DNA from: Axinella damicornis
Taxonomy: Eukaryota > Porifera > Demospongiae > Axinellida > Axinellidae
Assembly (NCBI GenBank): GCA_963931865.1
Contig: OZ007513.1
Location: 6,680,157 to 6,744,156, forward strand
DNA length: 64,000 nucleotides
Reading direction: 5' to 3'
This document shows, one piece after another, positions 32,239 through 43,066 of this stretch (the stretch's first letter is position 1; every line of letters begins with the position of its first letter). The translations under genes were made by a program, and so were the position numbers. The notes under the pieces were generated by a model. That model saw only the letters and a program-made list of their open reading frames with translations, was not told the DNA's origin and ran no database searches.

Positions 32239-32654
32239 AGGGTTGTACGTATACCGGTATAGGTATCGGTATAGGTGCCTATACTCGTAGTATAGGCAAA
32301 GTATAGGTATAGGTAAACTCATAGCCTATACTTGCCTTCATCTGTGGCACTGATGTTGAAGTATCTCCATACATCACTAGAGCGGTTTGCCATACTGGGT
32401 ACCACAAAAAACTAAACGCCTGTTTCAACAAAAGCTAAACACCTAGCCTTGTTCCCAGGCCCCATCCGAATTTTCGGATGGGGCCTGGGAACGAGGCTAC
32501 TAAACACCTGAGTCTAGTTATGCATGCACGCGGCAAACAGTCATGCACGTGCACAGACTTGCCCATGTACGGAATGCAATAATTACTATGAATTTATGAT
32601 GTCCTATAAGTTGATACAACCAGCTGTGAATATCGGTATCGGTATCAACCCTGG
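32239..32654. mobile_element. hAT-like miniature element with 8-bp target duplication, carrying a nested foldback
   Basis: Ends are AGGGTTG and CAACCCT followed by GG. AGGATATC is duplicated exactly outside (32,231-32,238; 32,655-32,662), the 8-bp length typical of hAT elements. The subterminal parts contain CGGTATAGGTAT and GGTATCGGTAT repeats. The TAGCC foldback at 32,444 sits inside, so it arrived later. Confidence 0.7.
32444..32499. mobile_element. Minimal TAGCC foldback, 56 bp, 9-bp target duplication
   Basis: A near-perfect 56-bp palindrome with CCGAATTTTCGG at its centre. CTAAACACC is repeated at 32,435-32,443 and 32,500-32,508. Confidence 0.88.
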
Positions 32655-32824
32655 AGGATATCATAGTATCATGTTGCCCTTAATAAGTACATACATAGAG
32701 TGAAAGGATTTCCCTCCTAACTCTCCCCTTCCTTTATTCTTTGCCATTCCACTCTGATGACCGCCTCCCTTCCCTCCCCGCCATTCCATACACACGCCCA
32801 CACCCACACCTATGCACCCCCCAC

Positions 32825-32838
32825 ACACGCACACACAC

Positions 32839-32910
<72 letters not shown>
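32825..32910. repeat. (CA)n microsatellite
   Basis: About 40 CA units. From here to 34.0 kb I find only a poly-C run at about 33,354-33,376 and no supportable gene. Confidence 0.9.
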
Positions 32911-34009
32911 CAGTTATCACAGTATGTTCTTGGCTTGGGAAGGAATGTTCTAAACAAGAACACGCAATGGTGATGGATATCACGGAGAAAGTTTGAAACA
33001 GTATGTTGTCACACTCTGAAGCATAAGCATGCTCCCATCTAGTTCTGTACAGTAGTAGGGATGTACGATAGTATTTTTGTAGGCGATTACAATCCCCCTA
33101 GTTGTCACAATCGTCACCTCTTGATGAAACGGCCTCACCACAAGTGGCACGTAATGAACTCCTCCCGTATTTATTTTGATGTGTTGTTGTTCAGACATCA
33201 TGTCATACCTTCACATTTGAATGAATTGGGGAGTGGCTCATTGTGTGTTTGTGTATGCATATCATTGTGTACACACGGGCATTGGGGGGCATTTTTGACT
33301 TTTAGAAACCTCCCCTCTCCCCTCTCTCCCACTGCCTCCCCCCTCTTTCCTCCCCACCCCCCCCCCCCCCCCCCCCTCCTCTTCCTCTCCCCACTCCCTC
33401 TCTCCCTCTACCACATCTCAGAATACTCAATTACAAAGGAAACAGCATTTGTTGCAAACAAGATGATAATTACAACTTTTAACCTCCTGGCCTTCTATTC
33501 TAGCACACACTACTTCATACACACAGGAACCCAGACACTGCTATGATCAACCCTGACAGACTGTATGAACTGGAGAACAGCATTTTCGTTCACTGCAATC
33601 AATTGCAACTTCCTGCCAGGACTGCATACTTTATATTTAATTTATAGCCTTGTGATCTCTGAGCATGATGGTCCTGTTATACAGTCAGCCGTGTCTAAGA
33701 AAAGCAATATCCTAGTAATGTGTAGGAGAGCGCCAACTTTCATATGACATTCTCAATTTTGATTGGTACGATTCCATGCAATTGACTGCTACTTTCAGTG
33801 ATGTAAAGAGAGGAGTATCAAGTGTGCAGAGCTTCCAGCACTGATCATGAGTTTTGAGGGAATCTGCAGAAGTGGATCAACTTCCCCTAGAACAGAGCCA
33901 TGCATCTGCATCCACGAAAAGTAAAGCTACTCACTAGCTAGCTTGTAACTATACTTCACTCCAGCCATATCTAAACCACGCAGTGTATTCTGGATTATAC
34001 GTAGGTTGC

Positions 34010-34684
34010 GGCGGTCTCTATTCGGTGGACTGGACTCGGGACTGGACTGTGGGACTGGACTCACAGAAAGTTGCGCTCATCATTTTGAAGCATCAAAACA
34101 CTACTAAATACTTACACGACATGAATGGCATTCGGGGTAGTCGACCATGACTCGATATCAGCCGTTCCTGCAGCCCTTTCTGTCAGAGCGTGTGCGCCAA
34201 CGGTGCACTGAACCGGCTCGTTCCCAGACTGAAATGGTCTGGGGACAAGAACAATGAATAATTATAGGCCTACAGCACAGCGTACAGGCAGGCGCGGCGG
34301 AAAGCAGGAACGGAAGCGCCAGCCAAACTTGGCAGGAGCATGCATAGAAACAGTTCAAGAAGGTGCGAAATGGTTGTACCACTTGGTATAAGAGAGTTTG
34401 CTAGCAATGACCGCCATGTGTTCCTCGAAGTCATCGTCAGATCATGGACGAATTCGCCGCACCGAAACGAAGTCGAGCTGGTTTGCATGGTAGGACCACG
34501 GCAGGCTGTCTACATGGTGACAGCTGTGTTGGTACACCTCGCGTACTTGATAAGCTATCAGCTATATAGTGCCGTTCCGCAATTTCCTGCCTTCAGAAAT
34601 GACGAGCGCAACTTTCTGTGAGTCCAGTCCCACAGTCCAGTCCCGAGTCCAGTCCCGAGTCCAGTCCACCGAATAGAGACGGCC
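34010..34684. mobile_element. Element A1: 675-bp terminal-inverted-repeat element with 10-bp target duplication
   Basis: The left end starts GGCGGTCTCTATTCGGTGGA and the right end is its complement ending GAGACGGCC. Arms of about 70 bp contain GACTGGACTCGGGACTGGAC repeats, then AGAAAGTTGCGCTCATC. CGTAGGTTGC is duplicated at 34,000-34,009 and 34,685-34,694. A nearly identical copy (A2) is at 43,067-43,731. Its open frames are not conserved beyond general identity, so I regard it as non-coding and non-autonomous. Confidence 0.85.
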
Positions 34685-34775
34685 CGTAGGTTGCATGCCT
34701 TTCAGTTGTTTAACACAAAATATGATGTAGCTAGTGGCCTATGGTGTGATATCAGTGTCAAAAACCGATATCCCG

Positions 34776-35045
34776 GATGCAAGCGTTCGAAACTTCATGC
34801 AAGCGTTCGTAACTTCATGCAAGCGGTTCAAAAATTTCATGCAAGCGGTCCAAAACTTTATGCAAGCGGTTCCAAAACTTTATGCAAGCGTTCGTAACTT
34901 CATGCAAGCGGTCTAAAACTTCATGCAAGCGTTCGTAACTTCATGCAAACGTTCGTAACTTCATGCAAGCGTTCAAAACTTTATGCAAGCGGTCCAAAAC
35001 TTTATGCAAGCGCCAAAACTGCAAGCACCAAAACTGCAAGCGGCA
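34776..35045. repeat. Left subterminal array of element C (ATGCAAGCGTTCGTAACTTC units)
   Basis: About 13 units of 19-21 bp, all containing TGCAAGCG. The complementary array is at 37,505-37,645 with about seven units. They are probably transposase binding arrays (inference). Confidence 0.9.
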
Positions 35046-36106
35046 TTAAACTCCCGTTTTGGTTCTGCCCTACAGTGTATCTTGTTGCGTTAACCCATAG
35101 TATTACTTATCTTAGTGGTCTTCGATCATTGTATCATCAGTTTTGAACCGATCATCAAGTCATTATAATCTCTGCCAATCAAAATCAGTATATCCTATAG
35201 CTTTGATCATTAGGGCTGCAACAATGAATGTTAACTCCATACTCAGTGCTTGATGCGAGAGGTAATACAACAGATTTTAATTCTTGCATGTCGCAGGTTG
35301 TCAAAGGGCAGTTTGTTTCTGGAACAATCACTGTCTCCAAGTCTCCACAAGGCACTGGTCCCCCCCAGTCAATGCCATAGTGCTCAGCTTCACTCTATGC
35401 AATGATATTATATACATGTACATGAAGGAAGCAAAAATCACTGGTCTCATGCCCAGATGCCCACATGCATCAGCGGAGAATGTCTGGTGGGTTGAGTTGC
35501 ATTTCTTGTCACAGAGGTGTGTCCAGCATAGGTGTAATGAAGCGCTGATTGCACTAAGAAAGCAATTTATGAGAGAAATTTCCATTCTGTACTATATGTC
35601 ACGTAGCCCTACCTTCAAGTAGTCAGCGATGTCCACTAACCCCCAAAACATCGGCTGTGAACCCAAAGTGCGGTGGACTTCTTCTTTATCCTGGTATTGC
35701 TGCAAAACCGTTTTTTTTCGGCGTTGGAGATGGCTGAACCAACAACGCAATAAATCCCCTTTGTTATATGAGCTGTTTAAACTGATTCCTGGATCGATCG
35801 GTGACATATCCCACAATAATTATTACGTGTGACCTCATTGATTTCATTGGCAATCTCAAATTCCATAATATTATGACAAGAATGCTCACTCAAAACACCA
35901 AACCTCTGTGGGGGTGTGCGTGACTATCAAATCACAAGTATAACATTATGCATGCATGCACCATTCCCACTGAATGGTTTTCTAGGCTATATGGGTATTA
36001 CCCAAAGACACGCATAACATGCGCAATGCCTCGAGCTCATGGTCTACTTGTAAACTGTGATGTCGCATGTAGGGCCAAATCACACATAAAAATTATGGTA
36101 CTTCAA
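35046..36106. other. Non-coding left part of element C
   Basis: No domain recognised. A minus-strand frame at 35,816-35,592 (containing LRCWFSHLQRRKKTVLQQYQ) and frames at 35,284-35,622 are protein-like in part but have no partner; I do not call them genes. Confidence 0.45.
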
Positions 36107-37420
36107 TTACCTCTGACATATTCTCAATACTTCACTAGCAATGCGTGAGGAAGAGCCTGCCATGCTGTTAAGGCCTGCTGTCCATAACTGTTCTGGAGAC
36201 AGATTATGCTCAGACCTCATGGGATGTTTGATCCATGCAACCTTCCAAGCGTCTAGGTGAGCGTTGATGCGGGGGATATCGATGAATACGTAATGAAGGC
36301 AGAACAGGTGAAGATCATTGTTGGGATCCAGCATCCTACTGGACTCAAGGTGAGAGAACAGATCACGATAGAGGCCAAGTACACCCTGATAGACATCCCT
36401 CCACAGTCTTTCAATTCGCTTGTTGTGTACACTCTTGCCTACTATCACTGATCCACGCCCTGGACCACGAAGTTCATGCGTTAACATAAACAGGGATACA
36501 TCCACACCCTGATCACATCTCACTCGTGATGGAAGGCCATACCACCTAACTGCTTCTATGAAATCTTGAAAGACCATACTTGCACGGTTGTTGTCTGAAC
36601 ACTTAAGAAAAACAGGTATCCGGGAGAATCCATCTACTCCACCATGCACCACCAGTCTCCACCTGAAAAACAAAACGAAATCGATCAAAGAGATGTGCAC
36701 AGTTAAGCAATATTAATACTTTGCTAACCTGATTAATTTATGGTTGCAATCAATATGCCAAAGGGATAGAGGTGAAGGTACGGTGTATTTCCGTCTCTGA
36801 ATGGTTGTAGCCCATCTAATTGCAACACCGTCAGGATCAATTCTATGAAGACAGTTCCTGATGCGGGCATGTGGGATCCTATGGCCTTGACGTCGACGCA
36901 ACAAGTGTCCTTGCATCATGCGATATCCACAGTTGGGAAAATCCTGTTTTATTTGCTCAGCGAGGTCATCCAATTCCCTGTCACTGATAGTAGAATATAA
37001 GGCATGCACTGTGAGTCCATACTCTGTCATCCTCCTCCTTATTGTGCTCAAGCTCACTCCAATCACTTCAGAGCAACCGTGCTAAACCCAATATGCAGTA
37101 GGTATTCAATCTGCTCCTTGGTTATACACAATCTTGGACGACCCCTGCCATTCCCAGAAGATAGTTGTGGTACATAGCCCTCCACACTAGTTAGGGAGGA
37201 TGAACTTTGAAGTTCTTCAAGTAAAGTCAAACTTTGCCCAACAGCATCCACTGAGGACTTGGTCACTGCAGTACGTGACTGCTATCAGTATTCCTAGCAG
37301 TTTAGAAACCTGGTAGATAAGGAGATCTAAATTGCAAGGGTCTCTGCTTACTTGGTAGGAACGAACAATGCGCTGAATCACTACACAAAGGCCAGCAATT
37401 GCTTCATGTAACTCCGCCAT
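36107..37420 (-). CDS. DDE integrase-type transposase of element C, three exons, one frameshift
   Basis: Exon 1 (37,420-37,352) reads MAELHEAIAGLCVVIQRIVR and SYQ to a GTAAGC donor. Exon 2 (about 37,278-36,729) contains GRPRLCITKEQIEYLLHIGF, a helix-turn-helix STIRRRMTEYGL, then SDRELDDLAEQIKQDFPNCG-YRMM and LWHIDCNHKLI. Exon 3 (36,662-36,107) joins in frame through a 66-nt GT-AG intron: RWRLVVHGGVDGFSR, CDQGVDV, KSVHNKRIERLWRDVY. The D of WHID, the D of RCDQG and the E of RIERLW are the expected DDE triad of an rve-type integrase core. The HTH plus GYR-linker resembles bacterial IS3 transposases and a broad animal family of single-copy-like integrase genes. A one-base frameshift near 37,070 (between GFSTV and SEVIGVS) and a short loss after CDQG mean this copy is probably inactive. 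About 390 residues if repaired. Confidence 0.85.
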
Positions 37421-37504
37421 ACTTGTTACCTACTGCCTAGATCCCAATTCCAATCCGATTGGGAACGAGACAGAAGTCCGACATCACTGCTTTCGAGCTT
37501 CTTT

Positions 37505-37645
37505 TGGACCGCTTGCATAAAGTTTTGGAACCGCTTGCATAAAGTTTTGGACCGCTTGCATGAAATTTTTGAACCGCTTGCATGAAGTTACGAACGCTTG
37601 CATGAAGTTACGAACGCTTGCATGAAGTTTCGAACGCTTGCATCC
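37505..37645. repeat. Right subterminal array of element C
   Basis: Complement of the left array: CGCTTGCATGAAGTT / GACCGCTTGCATAAAGTTTT units. The transposase start codon lies just inside it. Confidence 0.9.
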
Positions 37646-37734
37646 GGGATATCGGTTTTTTATGGCAAACCATCTGTTTCAAAAGTGCGCTAAAAAACGA
37701 GGGGCGTGCTGTACGCCTCTCTGCACGTGCACAA

Positions 37735-38428
37735 AAATCCCAACCGAAGTGGTTTTAGCGCGCGCTAAAACCAACCAAATTGGTTTTAGCGCGCGCTAAA
37801 AACCAATCGAAGTGGTTTTAGCGCGCGCTAAAACCAATCGAAGTCGGTTTTATCGCGCGCTAAACAAACCAAAGTGTTTTATCGCGCGCTAACACAGAAC
37901 CAAGTGGTTCTATCGGGCGCTAATGCAAAACCAAGTGGTTCTATCGCGCGCTAAAGCAAAACCAAGTGGTTCTATCGCGCGCTAAAACAAAACCAAGTGG
38001 TTCTATCGCGCGCTAAAACAAAACCAAGTGGTTCTATCGCGCTGTAAAACAAACCTAATGGTTCTATCGCGCGCTAGAACACAACCAAGTGGTTCTATCG
38101 CGCGCTAACACAAAACCAAGTGGTTCTATCGCGCGCTAATGCTAAACCAAGTGATTCTATCGCGCGCTAAAACAAAACCATGTGGTTCTATCGCGCTGTA
38201 AAACAAATCTAGTGGTTCTATCGCGCGCTAGAACACAACCAAGTGGTTCTATCGCGCGCTAAAACAAAACCAAGTAGTTCTATCGCGCGCTAAAACAAAC
38301 CTAGTGGTTCTATCGCGCGCTAAAACACAACCAAGTGGTTCTATCGTGCGCTAAAACAAACCGAGCGGTTCTATCGCGCGCTAAAACAAAACCAAGTGGT
38401 TCTATCGCGAGCTATATGCCATCACGCG
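37735..38428. repeat. Left-arm array of element B, ~31-bp units with GCGCGC cores
   Basis: About 21 units combining ACCAAGTGGTTCTATC with GCGCGCTAAAAC. Each unit has the palindromic core AGCGCGCGCT or TCGCGCGCTA. The array is mirrored at 42,235-42,985. Regular spacing with no unique spacers excludes a CRISPR array. Confidence 0.92.
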
Positions 38429-38500
38429 CTAAAAGAACAAAAGACTTAGAAACAAGATACCAATACCCAATACCCAAATACCAATAATTACTAAGTCAGG

Positions 38501-39300
38501 ATGGAGGATGTGGATGTGATGCTAACTTGTGCCAAAAGCTTGTTAAGCGAGTGTCAGCAACACTGGCAAACTTCTAGTGTTGCCGTTTGCGATGGAATAG
38601 TTCTTAAGCTACGCCTACTAAGCAACGATTTCTCATCTTTTTTGGAAGCTAGTAATGAAGACCCAAACTCCACTCTTGCACAACTACTGGATCTCCACAA
38701 CTGTGTCCGACTCCTTCTTGTCCAATGGGAATCTAAACTTCTAGGCCTAGAGGGGATTTATTTCCAGCAGGAGAAGGCGGAGGGAGACACTGCTTCAATT
38801 GTTAGCCACTAAGTATAATAGACCTTAGACCTATGAAATAAATTATTGGACTAAAATATGCATGGTACAGTTAGGGAAAGGGTCCGTAACTGTGCTAAGC
38901 GGATATAGCTACTGTATACATGTATAGGTATACTGATTGATTTGTTGTTAATGTGCAGGTTGAGTTTCTCAGAGAGATGAATATCTCTTGGGAGGAATGT
39001 GCCAAGATTTTGATGATATCACCCTCTGGCGCCATGCTACTGAGTTGCAACCGGGTATTCTCAGCTATATCAGCCGATGAACTAGATGCCGTGGTTCGAA
39101 AGATTACACGTGAGAGTCCAAACTCCGGGATAATAATGGTGTGGGGACAGCTACGTGGGTATGGCATAAAGGTCACCAGGGAAAAGGTTCATCAATCCCT
39201 TGATCGGATTAGTCCCAGTGCCATTGCGATGAGGCGGACAAGGACAATTTCCCGCAGAGTTTACTCAGTGCCATCATCAAATGCCCTTTGGCATGGATAA
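38501..39300 (+). pseudogene. Broken integrase-type transposase of element B
   Basis: The first frame (38,501-38,812) reads MEDVDVMLTCAKSLLSECQQ and on to LDLHNCVRLLLVQWESKLL, equivalent in position to the N-terminal exon of element C's gene. A second exon (acceptor GTGCAG before 38,959) reads VEFLREMNISWEECAKIL, ISADELDAVVRKITRESPNS, REKVHQSLDRISPSAIAMR and YSVPSSNALWH. This parallels the linker region of C's transposase (SDRELDDLAEQ...SLWHID) at low identity. Right after LWH, where the first catalytic Asp should stand, a small deletion shifts the frame to TAA; the following bases still spell an HN-x-LIR-like remnant. No rve core is found downstream, so the protein is dead. Confidence 0.7.
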
Positions 39301-39703
39301 CACAATCAGTAATTCGTCTATGTGCCATCTATCCTCGCAATGCAGCACCAGTCTCTGCAGTGTTACCTTTGGCTTGGAAACTGACACAGTCTTACTCTAG
39401 AGACTGGGAAGTTATGTGCTCACAATCATGTTATGGAAGCATTGTTAATTTGTCTCATTACCCACTACTCCATTCCGATTGGGAGGAGCGGAGATATACT
39501 GGTGATTAATTCTTTGTGTTGTACACCCGACTCCGCCCTCCTCCCACTCAATCCTCCCTCCTCCCACTCATCCTCCTATCACCATGGCACACATTCCCCC
39601 CTCCTCCCACCACATTCTCCCATTCTCATGTCATCCCCTCCACATATATCATGACACACCCCCCTCCCCCTTCCTCCACCACGACACACATCCCCCCCCC
39701 CCC

Positions 39704-39734
<31 letters not shown>

Positions 39735-42234
39735 ACACACACACTCCTCCTATTTCCTCTCCTCCCCTCATGATCTGTAGACTAAAAGGGTAACTGTCTA
39801 TTGTGACCAACAAGAAATGAGGTGTGATGGTGGTCTCACCTGCTACCCTAGCTGCTACCACCTGTGATAGAATATGGACATGCACAAAATTTCTAATCAT
39901 GATGTTTATATAATTATGCCTAAGTAATCTTTTGTATCATCATTATTAAATTACTAAACTTTGATATTGTGTAATCAAAATTTCGAATCCATATTGCATG
40001 CACTTGCATGTAGTGGTTACAACAAGCATGAGTGAGCATATATACGATGTGAGTCTGTGTTCAATGATGTTGACTTGCCTAGCAATGCATGTATTATGTA
40101 GTAGTCCGTTTTCTGGAACTTGTCTATGCAGGTCAGAGTATACTCCTTGCACGTCTATATACATTCACATGCAATACAAGTTGGATTGTGGATGAAGTGT
40201 TGCAGATGGAATATGATTCAAACATACACAACCCAACAATGATTGCCTTACCATTTTGGATCTAGAATCTCTGAGAGCGATCGAATTAAACAACCTCAGA
40301 TAGGGCAATCAGCATATGCTCACTCATGCTTGTTGTTTGAGAATGTGTTACATTTAGGCCCATGCTCATATTAGCTTATAGCTATTTCATGGGCCTTGTG
40401 ATTCAAATACACTAAACTATTACACAAAAAAACCTCTTCCAGTAGTATACTCCCATGCACTCTGGAAGGATCCTGTTAGTTAGTCATTGGATCTGGAGGA
40501 AGGAAACAGAGCTCTCACAGTCTCACTGAGCTGACTCATTCAGGAGCGCATAATGAGGTAGAGAGCATTATGCGCTCCTGAACTACTTGTTAGCATAATT
40601 ATAGTGTCATGTATACCTGGAAGGAATAGTGACCGGCGCGGCTTCATTACCATCTCAATGTTAATAACCACCGAATTCTTCCCACCAAGACAACACATTT
40701 TCATGCATTCAGTGCACACAACTTTCATAGGTACTCCTCTCCCACAGCATTCGCTCCTCAGCGGCCAAACTTGGTGGGGCCTGCACACATGGAGAGACCC
40801 CTCTGGCAATACCATTAATGATATTCATGACCCCCCACAAGCCCAGCAATTGGAGGTCAAAGGTGGATGTCGGCCGGATTTTCGCCCAGCATTTCCCTAA
40901 ACTTGGGCCAGATCTGACTGATGGCACACCTTACACCACCAATTTGCATGTTTTCTAGAGGCACTGTTTGGGGTCTATGAATATCATTAAAATCAAAAAT
41001 CCTTGGGTCAATGAATCTCATTAAAATCAAAAACCGCCCACGACATAGAATTTAAATACATGTTGAAACTGACCCATTATAAATGGTTATAGAGGGTAGA
41101 CATGGTCATAGAGGTAATAGACATGATAACATGTGCCACCTCAATAACCTACAGGTGGCCAGGAAGCCTCTATTCTGCCTGGAGACCACAAATATCTCTG
41201 ACTAGATGTGCAAAACATTCTTTTTTTCCCCTCTATCTCTGAATACTTTATGCAATGCAACGGATACACAATAGTCTCACTATACATTATGAAGAATCAT
41301 TTGGATCCCCGCTGTGAACAATACAATTGGTTCAAAGGTGCTTCCAGACATGCTGTTGCAATATACTATAATTATGCCAAACACGCACCATCTCCATTGC
41401 ATGGTACAACGCAGTTCATTTCATGGTGCTATTCTGAAGGCAGGCGGCCAGTGCAACCAAAAGTCCGGCATGTGAACTGATGATGTAGACATTGTTTGTA
41501 CATGTGCACTGATGATCTATACATTGTTTGTACATGTGCACTGACGCTGATTACGCCTCGTGGGACTTCGAAGTTGTCTAAAAGTGATAGGGTCATCCAC
41601 TGCTCAGTGTAAAATGCTGCTGTTTTGTGAAAACACCGTTGTGAGGGAGTTAGCCAAATTGAACTAGCCCGTCTGAAGAATTAAGAAGAAGAGGTGGCTA
41701 AACCCATTTTGGCGGTTTGGTGACTTTCTATTTTTTGCGGCGGTTTTTCACGACATTGGGAGTGTTCTTGGCCAGGAAAAAAATTGAAGATGAAGAGTAA
41801 GTTGTCATAAAGACTTATATGTAATCATGCTGCCCGTTTTTTTTTCTTTTGTATTAGCATAATATATTACATGTCCGCTCTAACCCTACATAGCTATAGA
41901 CTCTACTGAGTCTATGATATACTTCCCCCAAAACTTGCCACAAAAGAGCATCCCACCTCAGTTCATGCCCCGTGAACACATGGTTTTATGGATAGTGCTT
42001 GTACAAACACAAAAGGATGGTTAGATCAAAATAGCAAAGAAGACCCCAACAACCACCAACTAAGAGAACAGTAGCTATTATACTGGAAAGAAAAGGAAGC
42101 CATTGACCAATAGTGAAAAACAGTGTGGCTGTTGATGTACTATAGTTACATCCAGAGCTTAATGAAATCCGATCAAAAAACCCAAAGGATTTTCAACAAA
42201 AATGAACATGACAAGCGTGCGATATACTAGTATT
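39301..42234. other. Interior of element B without recognised genes
   Basis: Contains a C run with CA repeat (39,690-39,743) and a near-perfect palindrome at 40,541-40,580. A plus-strand frame at 41,208-41,480 (containing NHLDPRCEQYNWFKGASRHA) looks protein-like, but I do not recognise it. The catalytic half of an integrase was sought here and not found. Confidence 0.5.
40541..40580. repeat. 40-bp hairpin
   Basis: CAGGAGCGCATAATG pairs with CATTATGCGCTCCTG around a 10-base loop. It could be a miniature foldback or a structured RNA element; no further evidence. Confidence 0.7.
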
Positions 42235-42985
42235 GAGGCTTAGCGCGCGATAGAACCACTTAGTTTCGTTCAGCGCGCGATAAAACGTTTCTTTCAGCGC
42301 GCGATAAAACCACAATCGGTTTTGTTTTAGCATGCGATAAAACCACTAAGATTTGATTTGGTGCGCGATAAACCACAATCATTTTGCGTGATAAACCACT
42401 TAGGTTTGATTTAGCGCGCGATAAAACGTTAGTTAGCTCGAGCTTGTGATAAAATCATTAAGGTTTGATTTAGCGCGTGATGAACCACTTATTTTCGATT
42501 TAGCGCGTGATAAAACCACTTGGTTTTGTTTTAGCGCGCGATAGAACCACTTGGTTTAGCATTAGCGCGCGATAGAACCACTTGGTTTTGTGTTAGCGCG
42601 CGATAGAACCACTTGGTTGTGTTCTAGCGCGCGATAGAACCATTAGGTTTGTTTTACAGCGCGATAGAACCACTTGGTTTTGTTTTAGCGCGCGATAGAA
42701 CCACTTGGTTTTGTTTTAGCGCGCGATAGAACCACTTGGTTTTGCTTTAGCGCGACAGAACCACTTGGTTTTGCATTAGCGCCCGATAGAACCACTTGGT
42801 TCTGTGTTAGCGCGCGATAAAACACTTTGGTTTGTTTAGCGCGCGATAAAACCGACTTCGATTGGTTTTAGCGCGCGCTAAAACCACTTCGATTGGTTTT
42901 TAGCGCGCGCTAAAACCAATTTGGTTGGTTTTAGCGCGCGCTAAAACCACTTCGGTTGGGATTTTTGTGCACGTGCAGAGAGGCG
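42235..42985. repeat. Right-arm array of element B
   Basis: Reverse complement of 37,735-38,428, with the outer ten units almost identical and the inner ones (42,235-42,520) more diverged. Identity is highest toward the terminus. Confidence 0.92.
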
Positions 42986-43066
42986 TACAGCACGCCCCTC
43001 GTTTTTTAGCGCACTTTTGAAACAGATGGTTTGCCATAGTTTTTGACACTGATATCACACCATAGT

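Larger units (their letters stand above)
34760..37660 (-). mobile_element. Element C: 2.9-kb transposon encoding an IS3-like DDE integrase, nested in B
   Basis: The ends are AAAACCGATATCCCGGATGC and its complement, each continuing into tandem ~20-bp units. One intron-containing gene occupies the right half on the minus strand, starting about 85 bp inside the right repeat array. A target duplication is not evident; comparing with B's right arm, a few bases of B appear to be lost at the junction. The DDE transposase with an upstream IS3-type linker suggests the eukaryotic IS3EU group, but that name is inferred. Confidence 0.85.
34736..43066. mobile_element. Element B: large transposon with ~0.8-kb inverted repeats of tandem units, split by element C
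   Basis: The left end GGCCTATGGTGTGATATCAG matches the complement of the right end (GATATCACACCATAGTGGCC, to 43,070). Inward, the left arm is interrupted by element C, then resumes at 37,661 with TATGGCAAACCATCTG and runs to 38,428; the right arm runs 42,235-43,066. The arms are almost identical over the outer 250 bp. The interior holds a broken integrase-type gene (38.5-39.3 kb). GTAGCTAGT lies immediately left of B (34,727-34,735) and again beyond A2 (43,732-43,740). B without C and A2 would be about 5.4 kb. Confidence 0.85.

Noticed and set aside
32741..32996. Histidine/threonine-rich open frames over CA repeats (also 31.5 and 39.6 kb)
   Set aside because: Translation of a dinucleotide repeat; no start context or splice support.
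34158..34621. Open frames in element A1 and their copies in A2
   Set aside because: Conservation is explained by overall recent identity of the two copies; no frame shows protein-like constraint or a known domain.
36107..37420. Integrase of element C as a retroviral or Ty3/gypsy pol remnant
   Set aside because: There is no reverse transcriptase, protease or LTR. The gene has its own start, introns, an IS3-type HTH/linker and sits between short inverted repeats.
37735..38428. Regular ~31-bp repeats resembling a CRISPR array
   Set aside because: Units are contiguous and lack unique spacers, a mirrored array exists at 42.2-43.0 kb, and the setting is eukaryotic. They are transposon termini.
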